From: Phoenix dactylifera
Taxonomy: Eukaryota; Streptophyta; Magnoliopsida; Arecales; Arecaceae
DNA length: 64,000 nucleotides
NCBI RefSeq assembly: GCF_009389715.1
Contig: NW_024067778.1
Coordinates: forward strand, 476,001 to 540,000
Direction: 5' to 3'
Below are positions 43,964-56,499 of the stretch, piece after piece. How positions within the stretch are numbered: the first letter of the stretch is position 1; the number at the start of each line of letters is the position of its first letter. The position numbers were made by a program, and so were the translations under genes. The notes below the pieces were generated by a model, which saw only the letters and a program-made list of their open reading frames with translations, did no database searches and had not been told where the DNA came from.

Positions 43964-43978
43964 GGCTCTGATACCACT
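43964..43978 (-). promoter_or_regulatory. Primer-binding site of the Sirevirus
   Basis: On the minus strand, GTGGTATCAGAGCC immediately follows the 5' LTR. It is complementary to the 3' end of initiator methionyl tRNA, the usual copia primer. Confidence 0.93.
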
Positions 43979-45817
43979 TGTTGCCCAGATAGACAACCCA
44001 AGAGGGGGGGGTGAATTGGGTTTTAAAATAATTTTGCAATTAAAACGTTTGTGGATGACTAACTAATACTGTTGCAAGATGATTAATTAGTGCTATGTGC
44101 TGTGAGTGAAATGAGAGTAAGAGAGAGAGACACAAGCAATCACAAACACAATGTTTTTATAGTGGTTCGGAGCTAACCCTTGCTCCTACGTCCACTCCCC
44201 AAGTCTCACTTGGGAATTCACTATAACCCCTCGGATTACAGCCGGTTGTTTTCCAAGCTCGCAACCAAACTTGTTGTTTTACGAGGTCACAACGAACTCG
44301 GTCGGTTTTTCCAGGCTCACCGACTAGAACCATCCCGATTGTTTTTCGGGGAACCCTTACACCGTTGGTTTCAACCTAGGCTCACCAACAAACCTATATA
44401 CCCTTGATTCAATCCCCTGATTGAATCAAGTAAGAACAAGATGGAAAGAACAAAGACAAATAGAAAAAACAGAGCTTCTAAAAAGCAGATATACAGCGAT
44501 ATTAATAAGAGTAAAGTTAAGAGCCCTCAAACACGTTTGAGTTGGAGAAGAGAAGGGCTTCTTGAACTTTGGGTCTCCTCTTAAAAATCTGGAAGACTTG
44601 AAGGCAGGAGGAGACTTCTTTTAATGCTGGGAAGAGTCGGTTGAATGGAGTTAATGGCCCTCTTCCTTCTTTTCCGTTGAAATCAGTTTGCAGAGAAAGG
44701 ATGCTTGATTTCTTTGAGTGGAATGGTACTTCTCTGCCTTGCTACAGTCCTCTGTGGCTATTTAAGCCATCCCCCACAGAAACTAGCCGTTAGACACATT
44801 TTTCTGCCCGTTCTGTACACTCTGCACATCCTGACAATGTGTCCGTTGGGGTCGGAGTCGACTCGCGCGATCTGGAGTCGACTCGGCTGTAACAGGAGTC
44901 GACTCATGCTTTTCTGGAGTCCGTTCGGCAACTGTTCCGAATTTGAATTAAAGTGACCTCCTCGACTGGGAGTCGACTCGACTTAACCCGGAGTCGACTC
45001 GCCAAAAACTGGAGCTGACTTGGCATTCTTGGAGTCGGCTCATCCCATGGAATTCATGGAGCTATTTTTCAACTTGGCCCACTCGAGTCGACTCGACAGT
45101 CCTGGGAGTCGACTCGGCGCTCAGAGCCCGAACTCCCTATCTTCTGTCTTTTGGCTCGTCCAGTTTTGGAGTCGACTCGAACTGTTCCGGAGTCGACTCG
45201 GCTCTCAGTTTCCGAAACTCAGTCTTCTGCCTTTTTGGTGTAGCGCTGCCTTGGAGTCGACTCGAGCTGTCTTGGAGTCGACTCGGCTCTCAGAGACAAC
45301 AATTTGGTCTTCTGTCTTTTTGGGGTCGCGTTGTCTCGGAGTCGACTCGCGCATTACGGGAGTCGACTCGGATCTCAGTGTCCGAAAACTGCTCTCTGAC
45401 TTTTGCCTTGAACTCCCTGGAGTCGACTCAAACTACTCCGGAGTCGACTCGGTAAGCATTGGAGTCGACTCGCGCACTTCAGGAGTCGACTCGCTGACAG
45501 GTTTTAAATTGTGTCTTTCTGTTCATCTGTCTGTTCTCAGTCGGAGTCGACTCGTAATGTTCCGGAGTCGACTCGAGCCCGTGCCAGTGCTTCTGATACG
45601 CTTGGAGTCGACTCGTAATATCCCGGAGTCGACTCGAGTCTCAGACTTTGGTTCAAACTGACTTCTTAACTTATCCAAAATATCTTGAACCAAATCTAGA
45701 AACACTTAGACAAGATTTTCACTGAAACACTCGATTGAATTCATTAGTAAACAAAAGATATACTCAAATGCTTTGAGCTCATCAAAATCAAATAGGGTTA
45801 TAATCAATCACTCCACA
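43979..45817 (-). repeat. 5' LTR of the Sirevirus
   Basis: 1839 bp. It has about 22 copies of the GAGTCGACTC palindrome between 44855 and 45640. Relative to its partner it has an extra block near the terminus (TTAAAATAATTTTGC region, about 44020-44070) and restores some palindromes that are degenerate in the other LTR (for example near 45108 and 45257). Confidence 0.95.
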
Positions 45818-47329
45818 AGGTCGGAGAGGCCACTCGGGCGCCTCCGGGTCTCCTGGTCGAAGGATCTACTCGGTCGCCTCCAGGTCAGAGGAGGCCTGCT
45901 CGGACGCTTCCAGGTCGGAGAGGCCACTCGGGCGCCTCCAAGTCGGAGGAGGTCTGCTTGGATGTTCATGCAAGCGTGACGACTTATATTTTTCCTCCCA
46001 ACAGGATCCAACCTCAGTTGCTTGGTTCCTTCGACAGTCTTTACTCCAATTATTACATGACTAATGGTTTTTCTATCACGCCCCAAACTCGGAGCGCAAC
46101 AAACGTTGCATGCCTGTACGGTGGACCATACAGGCATGCAAAGCTACATATTATATCAAAGCAATAATGAATCATAAAATTTTATTTAATTATTAATTTA
46201 TTCAAGGCAATGTTACAAAGTTTCAATATAACATGTACTAATTAATAACATAAATCAAATTAAATACTCTAGCTAGTCTATCCAAAATACCAATAACTGA
46301 AAAAAAAATCTTCAGAAATCTAATGCACTTTCCAAGTCCCGAGCGATCATGCATTTATGCATATGGATCTCAAAAACAGAAAAATATAGTAATGAGTTAT
46401 ACTAGCCTAATAAACAATATAATACCCTGAAGTGGGGCCAAAGTATGCCAATATTTAATTTAAGCACAAAATAATGACTGAAAAATAAATCAGCAATAAT
46501 ACATAAATTTCTTTTGAAATTTATTATTATTTTTATAAAACTGATGCTAGAATCTCGATATCAATAGGCTATGGCTACGTAACCCAGTGGCATGGGTTGC
46601 ACAAAGTGTCAAATCTACTATTATTAACTATAGGTGGCAATAGAGTCCAAATACTACTATTCTAATCATCAGTGGTGCAGTGTCGAAACTAGTTTCTCAC
46701 AAATTACAAATCGATAGATCCAACGAATAATCTTCATTTATGGGGCCAGAACAGATCATAGCCATGCTGAGAATACATACATACAAAATAGATTTTTTAT
46801 AATTTGTCCAGTCATATTTTTCATATTTCATAACATTAACATAATTTTAAAATAATTATTAACATGTTTCACCTATTTAATTAAGTACAAAATATATCAA
46901 AATTTAATCCGCTAATAATTATTTTACTAAATATTTTAAAAAATACACTTTGAAGCATTATGTTACTTATCTCTTTTTACTTTAAATCCTACTTCAGGCA
47001 AACATGTTAGGTGCATCTATTTAATATCATTAAAATATTATTAATTTTAATATTTTTCTAGAAGATAAAATTAAACACTACAAGAGAGTGGCCTCATGCC
47101 CTCATATTAGTTTGGTTAGATAATTGTGCCGGACTGCTCAAGTCGGTCCACTTAGATTTAAGCAAAAGAAAGCCAAGACCCGAGTCTGACTTAGAAAGAG
47201 AAAGTGGCTTAAAGAGAGAATCTCTTGGTCTGATCCTAATCACGGGCCTGATCCAAGTGGTTCAGGTTGAACATTAGGAAAAGCCTAAGCCTACTCAATT
47301 AAAAGGAGTCATGGACCAGTATTTTTTTT

Positions 47330-47800
47330 CCTAGCCCAAAATGAACAAACTCGGCCCACATGGATGAACAGTGCTCAAAAGAATATACGGCTCACAATAG
47401 ACACAGCCCAACGAGATGAATAGGGCCTGAACTCGGCCTATAATTGACATGGCCCAACATGGTGCACAGGGCCCAATAGGGCCCAAAATAATATAGGGCC
47501 CACAATGGACACGGCCTAACGAAATAAATAGAGCCCAAACTCGGCTCACAATGGATACGGCCCAATAGGATGAACAAGGCCCAACAGATATACAACCCAC
47601 AATAGATACGATCCAACAGGATGAACAAGGCCCGAACTCGGCCCACAATGGACACAATCTAATTGGGTGAACAAGGCCCAAACTCGGCCCATGACGAGCA
47701 TGGTCCAATAGGTCCAAAAATGATTGAATTGGGCCCAAATCTGGCCCATAATGGAGAGAACCCAACACGGCTCAAAATTACTAAACTAGGCCCAAATTTG
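47330..47800. repeat. Degenerate tandem repeat (GGCCCA ... CTCGGCCCACAATGGACA)
   Basis: Around ten degenerate units of 40-60 bp built from CTCGGCCCACAATGGACA and GGATGAACAAGGCCC. They lie within the Del/Tekay-like LTR. Open frames on either strand here are repeat artefacts. Confidence 0.8.
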
Positions 47801-48751
47801 ACGAGAGGCCATCATCCGATCGACGGCCAGCCAACAACACCGACGAGAAGGAAGAGACCAAGAGTGTCCTCGATTTAGCCCGAATAGACATGGTAGATTG
47901 GCTTCAATTTGACTAAGAATAAAAGAACAGGGGGAAGAAAGCTTATCGGCAGGCAGTAGAGGTGGTGGGTCTCAGCCGAAGGTGGTTCCATCCGGCGGCC
48001 AGTGGCAGCGGTTCTCAAAATAGGGAGAAGGAGCCTCGAAATGGAGTGTATGGAGAAAATGGAAAGAGAGAGACACTACAGGAGAACTTACCTTTTCCGA
48101 CGCTTTTTAGGGCCTTTAGCGACGCTTATAAGCGTCGGCTAAAGCTTCGGCGACGCTAACCAAAGCGTCGCAGAAGCGTCGGCGATACCGGAGTGGAAAA
48201 ACTTTTTAGCGTCGGCAAAAACTGGGATTTGCTGACGCTTTTTTCCGACGCTATAAAGCGTCGGCAAATATGTTTACCAACGCTATAAAGCGTCGGAAAA
48301 AACTGTCGTGGCACGCGGGTTACGCCTAGGCCGACGGTTTTTACCGACGCTTTAAAGCGTCGGAAAATGTAATTATTTTTTAAAAAAATTAAAAATATCA
48401 AACTCTATAAATTTACATAAATCATAAAACACACATTATACAATATGAACCAAACATTCAAATTACATTGATATTGACAAACATTTAGATCATTCGAAAT
48501 ATAAATTTACATAAAAAGTTATGAATTACAATGTACTTTTACATATCAAACTCCATAAAAAACAATCTACAAAGTATCAGGGACGGGATTCAGCTCCATC
48601 ATCATCATCTATGCGAGCATTTGAAGTATCAGGAATCTACAAAGAAAAAAAGAAAAAAACCTTAGATATTTGTTAAAATGGGATACATTAACTTATACAT
48701 CATAATTGATAATATGTAAATTTTTATTCAGCCATAGCTCCATTTAATTTA

Positions 48752-49298
48752 TCAGATATGCCGAAAATTATCATCCAAACAAAGTGAGACAAGAACTGTG
48801 ATGGACATGTAAAAAATATCGCAATAAATACTTAAAGAACAGAGAAAAAACATTACCAAAACACCTGCAGGAGGATCACGATATCCTGTGAGTAGGGCAA
48901 AAACATAGTTTTGGCCATTGTGTCGTGCCTGGAGGAATATGCAGGAGAACATTAGTAAAAGAACCAGACAGACATTGATGCAAATCTGAGTCCAAATTTT
49001 CAGTGATACTACCTTGGTGATAATGCTTAAGTCTGGAGGATATGCTCCTCCATTGGCAAATCTTGCTGCTTGTTCATTTGGATATGGCTGAGGGAAACGA
49101 TCGCTTAATTTACCTTTACCAGGATGTGTGAACATTTCACCTTCACCATTTGGCCCATCAACCACCTCAACCTCAGCTGCCATAGCCTTTGTCTCCTCTT
49201 CAGTGTATGCTACACCAACAAGATCTCGATATGAAATCAGAGACATTGAATGGCAAGAAGCACAAACTTGTTGGTAAACTTGGTGACCGCGCCGAATT
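48752..49298 (-). pseudogene. CYC1: Captured cytochrome c1 exons, copy 1
   Basis: Exon A 49298-49013 encodes the haem-binding part of mitochondrial complex III cytochrome c1 ([19 protein letters not shown], with CASCH, then [13 protein letters not shown] and [20 protein letters not shown]). Exon B 48928-48857 encodes [20 protein letters not shown]. Both have AG/GT borders, and the intron between them happens to stay open. Missing are the targeting presequence, the axial methionine region and the C-terminal membrane helix, so this is a fragment and not a working gene. The right edge is cut at about 49343, where inverted transposase sequence begins. Confidence 0.93.
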
Positions 49299-49342
49299 CT
49301 GCTCAAGTTCATTATAATTAGTATTTCAATCATTGCACAAAC

Positions 49343-50460
49343 TTTTTAAGATATTTTATTTAATTTGAATAGATGGACAAGGGACAGTGAGGACGAGACG
49401 GGGACCCACTCAAGCAAAGGATGTGTGGAAGCTTCCTCCGAGTGAGAAGATCATCATCCGATGCAACGAATTGGGGCAGCCCATCAATAGAGCTGGAAGT
49501 CTACTATCAAGCTTTTTAGGATCGGTTGCACGCAAGGGTTAGCTGTGTCCGCTCAATATACGAAGTGGAATGACATGCTTCCTTCATATAAGGTTGAGCT
49601 TCTTAGACTTATATAGGTAATGAATTGAATTTATTCTTTTTAATTCGACACCTCCTGTGTGTTAATTTGCTTAGTACCATAATTTTATTTTAGAGATTTA
49701 ATATTATTATAACATTCTGTATCTTGTTGTAGGGTAAGTTTGTACTCCCTCCAGAGAGCCATGATTAGGTGCTAAAGTCCCTCAACCGCAAATGAAAAGA
49801 ATATAAAGCAAAATTGAAGACGGACTTCAAGCGCGAGGGTATGATAGAGGAGGAGGTTGCTCGTGTGACTCCTCTTGATGTATACCCTCAGCAGGGAGCT
49901 TGTTCACTACTGGTTTTCTGAAAGAGGACAGGTCACGTATATGGTTTCAATATCTTCTATTATCTTTATTATTAATATAGATTGCAAATATATACATTGA
50001 ATCATATTATACTGTGTGCTTTTATTTTGGCAGACATATTCTAATATTGGTAGAGCTGCACGAGCATCTCAAGCAGTTCCTCATACTTCAGGCTCAAAGA
50101 GTTATGTAAGACGTAGAAATGAATTCGTAAGTTCTTTTGAAACTATTTGAAACTCTACTAACATATAGCACGTATCATGATATATAGTTTGTCAATATAC
50201 TTTACGTATGTGTAGATAGTAGAGCATGGAAGGGAGCCTGGTGAGGTAGAGTTTTATAAGATGACCCACACTCACCGAGATGGTAGCTTTGTCCGGGACG
50301 AGTCGAGAGATATAGTTGTATGTATTCATTTTTTATTTGATCATAATTTTTTTATTAATTTTACTTCTTTTAAAATATTAATGTGACTGGTTATTTTTTT
50401 GAGAGAGATATAGGAAAGAGCTACAAATCTTATTTCAGAGCGCGTCGGGGAGTCATCATC
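49343..50460 (+). pseudogene. Inverted, decayed Transposase_24 segment between the two CYC1 copies
   Basis: Plus-strand exons parallel the minus-strand gene at 60538-62223: RTRRGPTQAKDVWKLPP and IIIRCNELGQPINRAGSLL (49366-49620), GKFVLPPESHD (49733-49940), YSNIGRAARASQAVPH (50034-50128), EHGREPGEVEFYKMTH (50218-50320) and the start of ERATNLISER (50413-50452). It has several stops and frameshifts, for example after VARKG and in the DWVLKSL region. It ends abruptly in the GESSSS codons, where CYC1 copy 2 begins. The orientation is opposite to that expected from the element's left end. Confidence 0.88.
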
Positions 50461-51529
50461 ATCCAAACAAAGTGAGACAAGAACTGTGATGGACATAGAA
50501 AAAATGTCGCAATAAATACTTAAAGAACAGAGAAAAAATATTACCAAAACACCTGCAGGAGGATCACGATATCCTGTGAGTAGGGAAAAAACATAGTTTT
50601 GGCCATTGTGTCATGCCTGGAGGAATATGCAGGAGAACATTAGTAAAAGAACCAGACAGACATTGATGCAAATCTGAGTCCAAATTTTCAGTGATACTAC
50701 CTTGGTGATAATGCTTAAGTCCGGAGGATATGCTCCTCCATTGGCAAATCTTGCTACTTGTTCATTTGGATATGGCTGAGGGAAACGATCGCTTAATTTA
50801 CCTTTACCAGGACGTGTGAACATTTCACCTTCACCATTTGGCCCATCAACCACCTCAACCTCAGCTGCCATAGCCTTTGTCTCCTCTTCAGTGTATGCTA
50901 CACCAACAAGATCTCGATATGAAATCAGAGACATTGAATGGCAAGAAGCACAAACTTGTTGGTAAACTTGGTGACCGCGCCAAATTCTGCTCAAGTTCAT
51001 TATAATTAGTATTTCAATCATTGTACATCCACATTAAAACTAGTATACAGCTTTGCTTATTTCGTTGTGCAGATGAACAAAATGTTAGTTATCTAAAACG
51101 GACAACCTTTTTTTGCAGCCAAGCTACTAAGCTACTCAGGTTAGCCATTAAATGATAACAAGAGATCTCTTCAAAGTTGATTCAGCAGATCTCAAAGCAT
51201 AAATTCATTCAAATTCATGTAATATATAATTAAATCAGTATAGCGAATAAGAGAATCTTATAGAAATGAGAAAAAAATTAGTAAATATAGAGATGGTACT
51301 CCACTTATGATGCGTGGTCATAGGAACTAAGAATGCCTTTGTGAGGCCAAGGATAGATTGGACATGGTAGGCCATGCTCAGCTTCATCAGCAGATGCCAA
51401 AGTAGCCAGGCTCAATATACCAGAAACACCTACTCCAAGGAATGCCAATGCTCTTAGTGATTTCACACCAGCAGATCCAACACTTTCTTGATCTTACTTC
51501 CACACATAAGATGGAAGCAAAAACAGGGC
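50461..51529 (-). pseudogene. CYC1: Captured cytochrome c1 exons, copy 2 (longer)
   Basis: Exons: 51529-51309 (bipartite presequence part: VKSLRALAFLGVGVSG, then ASADEAEHGLPCPIYPWPHK), 50986-50701 (haem exon with CASCH) and 50616-50545 (HNGQ region). This copy has a TAA in the first exon, a lost GT donor after DHAS (now AT), R-to-W before GHQVYQQ, and CGA-to-TGA in the last exon. Where they overlap, the two copies are nearly identical, so copy 1 is a duplicate made inside the transposon. Strand and order agree with a single captured genomic stretch of CYC1. Confidence 0.92.
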
Positions 51530-51737
51530 CTGCATGTAAATGATAGATAGTTAAATGCACAAAGAATGGAAACAATAAAATTAATGCAACTTGACTAGAA
51601 ACCACCACCAAAACTAGAAAATGGAACTCCCTTCAACCAGAGGAATATAATAACTGGAAAGGCCATCAGTAATTTTTGTTCTTCGCCTACTGCTCAGAGA
51701 ACAAGTTTCATCTATTTGCGTAATGAAGATTAAGTAC

Positions 51738-51984
<247 letters not shown>

Positions 51985-52650
51985 TAGATCCCAACCAAAC
52001 TCTACTGGGGCACGAACACAAGAAATCCAAAACCTAGCATTCCATAAAGGAGAATAAACGAAGAATGTGAGTTGAGAGCAAACTCAACCAGACAAGAAAC
52101 AAATCTAGACCGCGCATGCCGCATTCATTAAAAACCATATCGATCAAGATCATAGAAATCGATGGCATTTAACCAGAAACCAATTCCGATCGGCGAAGAC
52201 AAAGCATTCGGAACAAAGCCCTAAAGTCCGATCAAATCCATCAACAATCATGTAATCCAGCGGATCACTTTCCATGAGCATTCGTATAGAAGGAGAAAAT
52301 CAGAAACAACAAAAAAGGAACAAGAACGGAAACGAGGTGTAGAGAGCTAAGTATCGAGCTACGACGGAGGATCGGATCCCCGAGACAGCGGAGGAGCTGC
52401 CGGAATCGAACGGAGTCGGGCGTCGAAACCGAGGAGACGAGGGTTACTCTACTTTGTGGGCTTTGAAAGAAAAGAGAGTATGGGGACTGGGAAGAGAGCA
52501 CACGCGAGAGAGACACGAAGCTGCCTGAATGCCTCTCCGCCCCTCTCCCTCCCTATCTCTCTACCCTTTTTCTTCTCCTCCCTGCGTAGCTGGTGGATGG
52601 CTCTTCCTGCAGCCATTTTAGTCAACTCCTCAAAGAGATTTGGTTTTCAA
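51985..52650 (-). promoter_or_regulatory. Probable captured CDKA 5' UTR/promoter
   Basis: Contiguous with the CDKA start codon and unlike the CACTA subterminal sequence that resumes at about 52660. It contains a long CT-rich stretch on the plus strand (52530-52590), that is GA-rich on the sense strand. No firm TATA box or transcription start could be placed. Confidence 0.4.
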
Positions 52651-53216
52651 CGACGTGAATAAGCGTCATCTTATCCCAACTCTACGACCAACGCTAATAA
52701 GCATCGTAATTAGCCGACGCTTGTAAAAAGCGTCGGCTATTTTCGGCCGTAGTTGGAAAATTGCCGATGCTTGTTCAAGCGTCGGCAAAAAAGCGTCGTT
52801 AAAACCCATATTTTCTGTAGTGAGAGAAGGGAGAAGGGCTCGATAGAGCTTGTTGTGGCGTCACGTTAGTCGCCGGCGGGAGAGAAGAAGAGAAATGCTT
52901 GGTGGTGGTGGATTTTTTAGAGAGTTTAGGGAAATTTTATAGGGAAGGTTTTCGAATGGATAAGCCCAAGGACGGTTGCACCGCCCATCCCTTAGTAGTC
53001 AGGGAGTTCAACTGCCCGTGGAGTCGGCTACGACCCTGCGGTCTCGTTGCTCCAAAGAAGACGGAGTAGTGGATCGCGATCGCGATCCTCTGTTCTTTCC
53101 TCACCTCAAGGCCATAGGTAGAAGTCGTCACATTACGGCCGATGGTCAGGGCCTATCCTTACATTTTCTATAACCACCATATGTACTCTCAGTTTCTTCC
53201 GGGGAGAGCTCAGTCA

Positions 53217-53444
<228 letters not shown>

Positions 53445-53582
53445 TCATATCAACGACAAGACCAGCAGCTTCTCTTGCATCCACTTGCCCTACAAACCCA
53501 GCAGACATAGGCATCGCAGTTCCATTCGCATCGAGGCCGAGGCCTTTGATGTGGGTGTGGGTGGCGATCCGCTACTTCTTCG

Positions 53583-53855
53583 TGGTCGATTGGACCTCCT
53601 CCTCCTCCATCGCCTCCACATCGTCGGCAAGGTCCAGCTTCCCGTCCACCACTGCCTCCTCGCCCTCCTGAGCGTCCGCAAGGAGTACCTCACCCGCGTA
53701 ATCAGCCACCCCCAGGCCCTCGCCCAATGCTAACTCGCTCTCATCAGCATGGGCCTCAACGTCGCCCGCGAGGCCTTCGACGACACCGTCGGCGCCGCCT
53801 AGTACGTCGCCGTCAACGGCCACCGCGACACAGCCGCCACGGCCTCCACCCACGC
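53583..53855 (+). pseudogene. ADT: Arogenate/prephenate dehydratase fragment
   Basis: The plus-strand frame reads [20 protein letters not shown], then [19 protein letters not shown], then LNVAREAFDDT, then RDTAA. This is the N-terminal catalytic half of plant arogenate dehydratase, the last plastid enzyme of phenylalanine synthesis. Two stops, TAA at 53731-53733 and TAG at 53800-53802, replace conserved Glu codons. Similarity fades at about 53855 and the ACT regulatory domain is missing. It starts inside the RUVBL1 start region at a shared GACCTCCTCCTCC tract. GC-rich codon use is unlike the neighbouring transposon DNA. Confidence 0.85.
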
Positions 53856-54004
53856 GCCGACACATCCCATGCCAACCCATGAGTGCCGTGAGCGGGGGCG
53901 GCCCAATACATTTGGGGGCCTTAGGCGAACTCATTAGAAGGGGCCTTTTTTATTATTATTTAAATAATAATTTTTTTAATAAGTATAAAAATATTTTAAA
54001 ATTT

Positions 54005-56493
54005 TTATTTAAAAATAATTCGCCTAGCTTTTTGAGAAGCAAAATTACTAATTAAACTTTTATACTCAAGATCCATTAAAATACTATTTTCAATCGATAA
54101 TATAGCTAATTCATTTAATCTTTCTTGTGACATAGTTGATCGCAAATAAGATTTTATCAATTTTAATTTTAAAAAACTTCTTTCAGCAGAAGCAACTGTT
54201 ATAGGTATTGTTAATAATATCCTATATGCAATGCATGCATTTGGAAAAGAATCTGTTTTTTTTATAAAACTTAAAATATCAATAGGGGTACTAGTTTCTG
54301 TTTGTAAAAATTCTTTTAAAATTTTTAACTCTGAAAACAGATCAATACCATCAATATCAGAATATTCACCATGCTTTAAAAAGTTTTCAAGATTAAGACA
54401 ACACTTTTTCAAATCATCTTCATTCAAAGATTTTAACTTTCTAAAATTAAACAAAAAACCAAAAACATTTTCATATACGGTAAATTGTTCAAACCTATTT
54501 TGAATTGAAAAAATAGCTTGATCTACTATATATAAAAAGTAATCAATTCTAAAAGATTCTTCAGCTGATCTTGTTATCTCATCATCATTATTTTCATCAA
54601 AATATTTTTTTCTACGGATCACACGTTTTTCACGAAATATAGGTTCTATTTCCATTTCATTTGCAATTTCTTTAGATGAATTCAAAGCATTCATGAATCC
54701 ATTTTCCTTATAACTTTTCAAATAAGAAAGAAGACCTTTTAATTGATCTATAGCAACATCAATATGCATGTCTTCAGATTGTAAAATCTTACTAACTGAG
54801 TTAACAGCAAATAATATATCATACCAAATATTCATGCCTAATAAAAATTCAAAATTTTCAATCTCATATGTAGCTAAACATGTGGCTTCACTCTTTATTT
54901 TAGGATCTTCACTAGTTTCCGCTAATTGAACTAAAGCATCTCTTATTTTAGGAGCTTGGTTTTTAATTGCTTTGACACTTTCAATACGACTTTCCCAACG
55001 TGTTTGTGACAAGGGTTTAAGAGTTAATGTAGATATATTATCTTGTAAAATTTTCCATCGTTTTGTAGAAGAAGAAAATAAGGTATAAATCCGTTGTATC
55101 ACTCCAAAAAAAGATATAGCTTTAGGACACGAGTTAGCAGTATCACATAATACTAAATTCAAGTTATGACATCCACATGGTGTGTAAAATGCTCTAGAAT
55201 TTATATCTAATAATCTTCTTTGTACACCTTGATGTTTTCCTTTCATATTAGATCCATTATCATACCCTTGTCCTCTTATATCATTAACATCAAGTTTATG
55301 TTTTTCTATTATATTTATAAGTTCATTAAAAAGGCCCTTTCCAGAGGTATCATCTATTTCTAAAAATTCTAAAAAATATTCTTCTACTTTTACTGAACTT
55401 GTTGAAGTATCTACACATCTTAAAACTAGGGTCATTTGTTCCTGATGGCTTGCATCAGGAGTGCAATCAAGTATTACAGAAAAATATTTTGCTTCTTTAA
55501 TCTTTTTAAGTATTATAGCTTTAATTTCAGATGCTAACATTTGAATCAATTCATTTTGAATATTATGACCTAAATAATGATTGTAAATTTCACCATGTTG
55601 AATGCGTCGAATATGTTCTTGCATTATTGGATCAAATTCTGCAATCGTTTCAATAAAACTTAGAAAATTTCCGTTATTGCTTTGATAGATCTTTTCATTC
55701 TTTCCTAGAAATGCTAAATTATTTTTTGCAAGATTTTTTACGACAGCAATAATTCTAAATAGAACTTTTTTCCAATGATCCTTCTCTTGGTTTATTTGTT
55801 CTTGGAGATTTTTATCAATTGTATTATTTTTTAGCAATCTCACTTCTAACTCAATCCACCTATTCATGCTAATGATATGTTCATTAGTTGTTTCATGACT
55901 TTTAAGCTTGATATCTAGATTTTTCCAATCCCTACTTCCTTCATTGACTAATTGACTCGTGCTAGACTTTGAATCAAATAATTTACAGCAAAAACAATAT
56001 ACTCTATCCAAATCTTTCGAATACACTAACCATTTTCTATCATGTTTTTCACCATTAGGTAACTTACGAATATAATATATCGTAGAAAAGTGTCTATTGT
56101 TTTCATCCTTAGGAAAATGAAAATCATAATCCCTAATTGGACCTCTTTCCACTATTAGATCTCTAAATTTTGTATCAATTATTTTCCATTGACCAGGATC
56201 ATATAAATTTGTAGGAATAGAACTAGTTTCACAATCTTTTTCCTTGTTTATCCTATCTCTATCTGATTCTCCATTGTGTTCTTCACTAGATATTGTTTCA
56301 CTGGCAATCTCATTTTTTAACTCTATTTCGGGTGCATGTTCTATTGCTAATTCTTGAGTTGAATTTGATGTAGTGTTATGTTTGTTTGTAACAACAAATC
56401 TATCCAGAGCTCCTTTTTGAGATTGAATGAGTTTATCGATTTTTCTTTTTTTTTGAGTTTTTCATATCCACAGTCATATTTTCTATTAGACAT
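54005..56493 (-). pseudogene. hAT transposase (TTF-type zinc finger, ZMYM1-like), one frameshift
   Basis: Uninterrupted from 56449 to 54005. A TTF-type zinc finger (DRVYCFCCKLF) follows RDYDFHFPKDENNRHF; a transposase core has VILDCTPDASHQEQ, RGQGYDNGSNMKGKHQG, CGCHNLNLVLCD and LSQTRWESRI; the C-terminal dimerisation domain has ASAERSFLKLKLIKS and LAILSIENS. At least 715 residues are continuous from an internal Met at 56152, and the frame is open for about 100 codons before it. The likely true start, MSNRKYDCGYEKLKKK at 56493, is out of frame because one A is missing in an A-run near 56455. Possibly still translated from an inner start. AT-rich codon use is unlike the flanking GC-rich fragments. 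Confidence 0.9.
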
Positions 56494-56499
56494 TTTAAT

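Larger units (their letters stand above)
34736..45817 (-). mobile_element. Full-length Sirevirus (Ty1/copia, Maximus/SIRE type) retrotransposon
   Basis: An 11,082-bp element, transcribed on the minus strand. LTRs at 43979-45817 (5' LTR) and 34736-36521 (3' LTR) have TG/CA borders and a perfect 5-bp target duplication AGGTC (34731-34735, 45818-45822). The primer-binding site TGGTATCAGAGCC (initiator Met tRNA) is next to the 5' LTR and a polypurine tract AAAAAGGGGGAGAT next to the 3' LTR. Order: gag, pol (protease, integrase, RT, RNase H), non-coding spacer, envelope-like gene. The large size, tract and envelope-like gene are Sirevirus hallmarks. The LTRs differ mostly by a few indels, so insertion is recent. 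It is nested in the Tat-like LTR. Confidence 0.97.
33972..46003. mobile_element. Tat-like solo LTR, split by a Sirevirus
   Basis: The LTR begins TGTTGCTGGAATTTGG at 33972 and ends CCTCCCAACA at 46003, with TG..CA borders and a perfect 5-bp duplication GGATC at 33967-33971 and 46004-46008. Minus the nested Sirevirus (34736-45817) and its duplicated 5 bp, the LTR is about 945 bp. Composition (GACGTCCTCCCGGAGACCTGCAAG-type blocks, GCTTAAGTCAGAGG, a TTTTATAGAGGGGG promoter-like box) resembles LTRs of Tat-lineage gypsy elements; the lineage call is from memory of family style. No internal region remains, so it arose by LTR-LTR recombination. It landed inside the RUVBL1 fragment. Confidence 0.85.

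Noticed and set aside
48752..49333. Cytochrome c1 as a functional host gene
   Set aside because: Only internal exons are present, duplicated within a CACTA with verified ends. Presequence start, axial Met region and membrane anchor are missing, and the second copy has stops.
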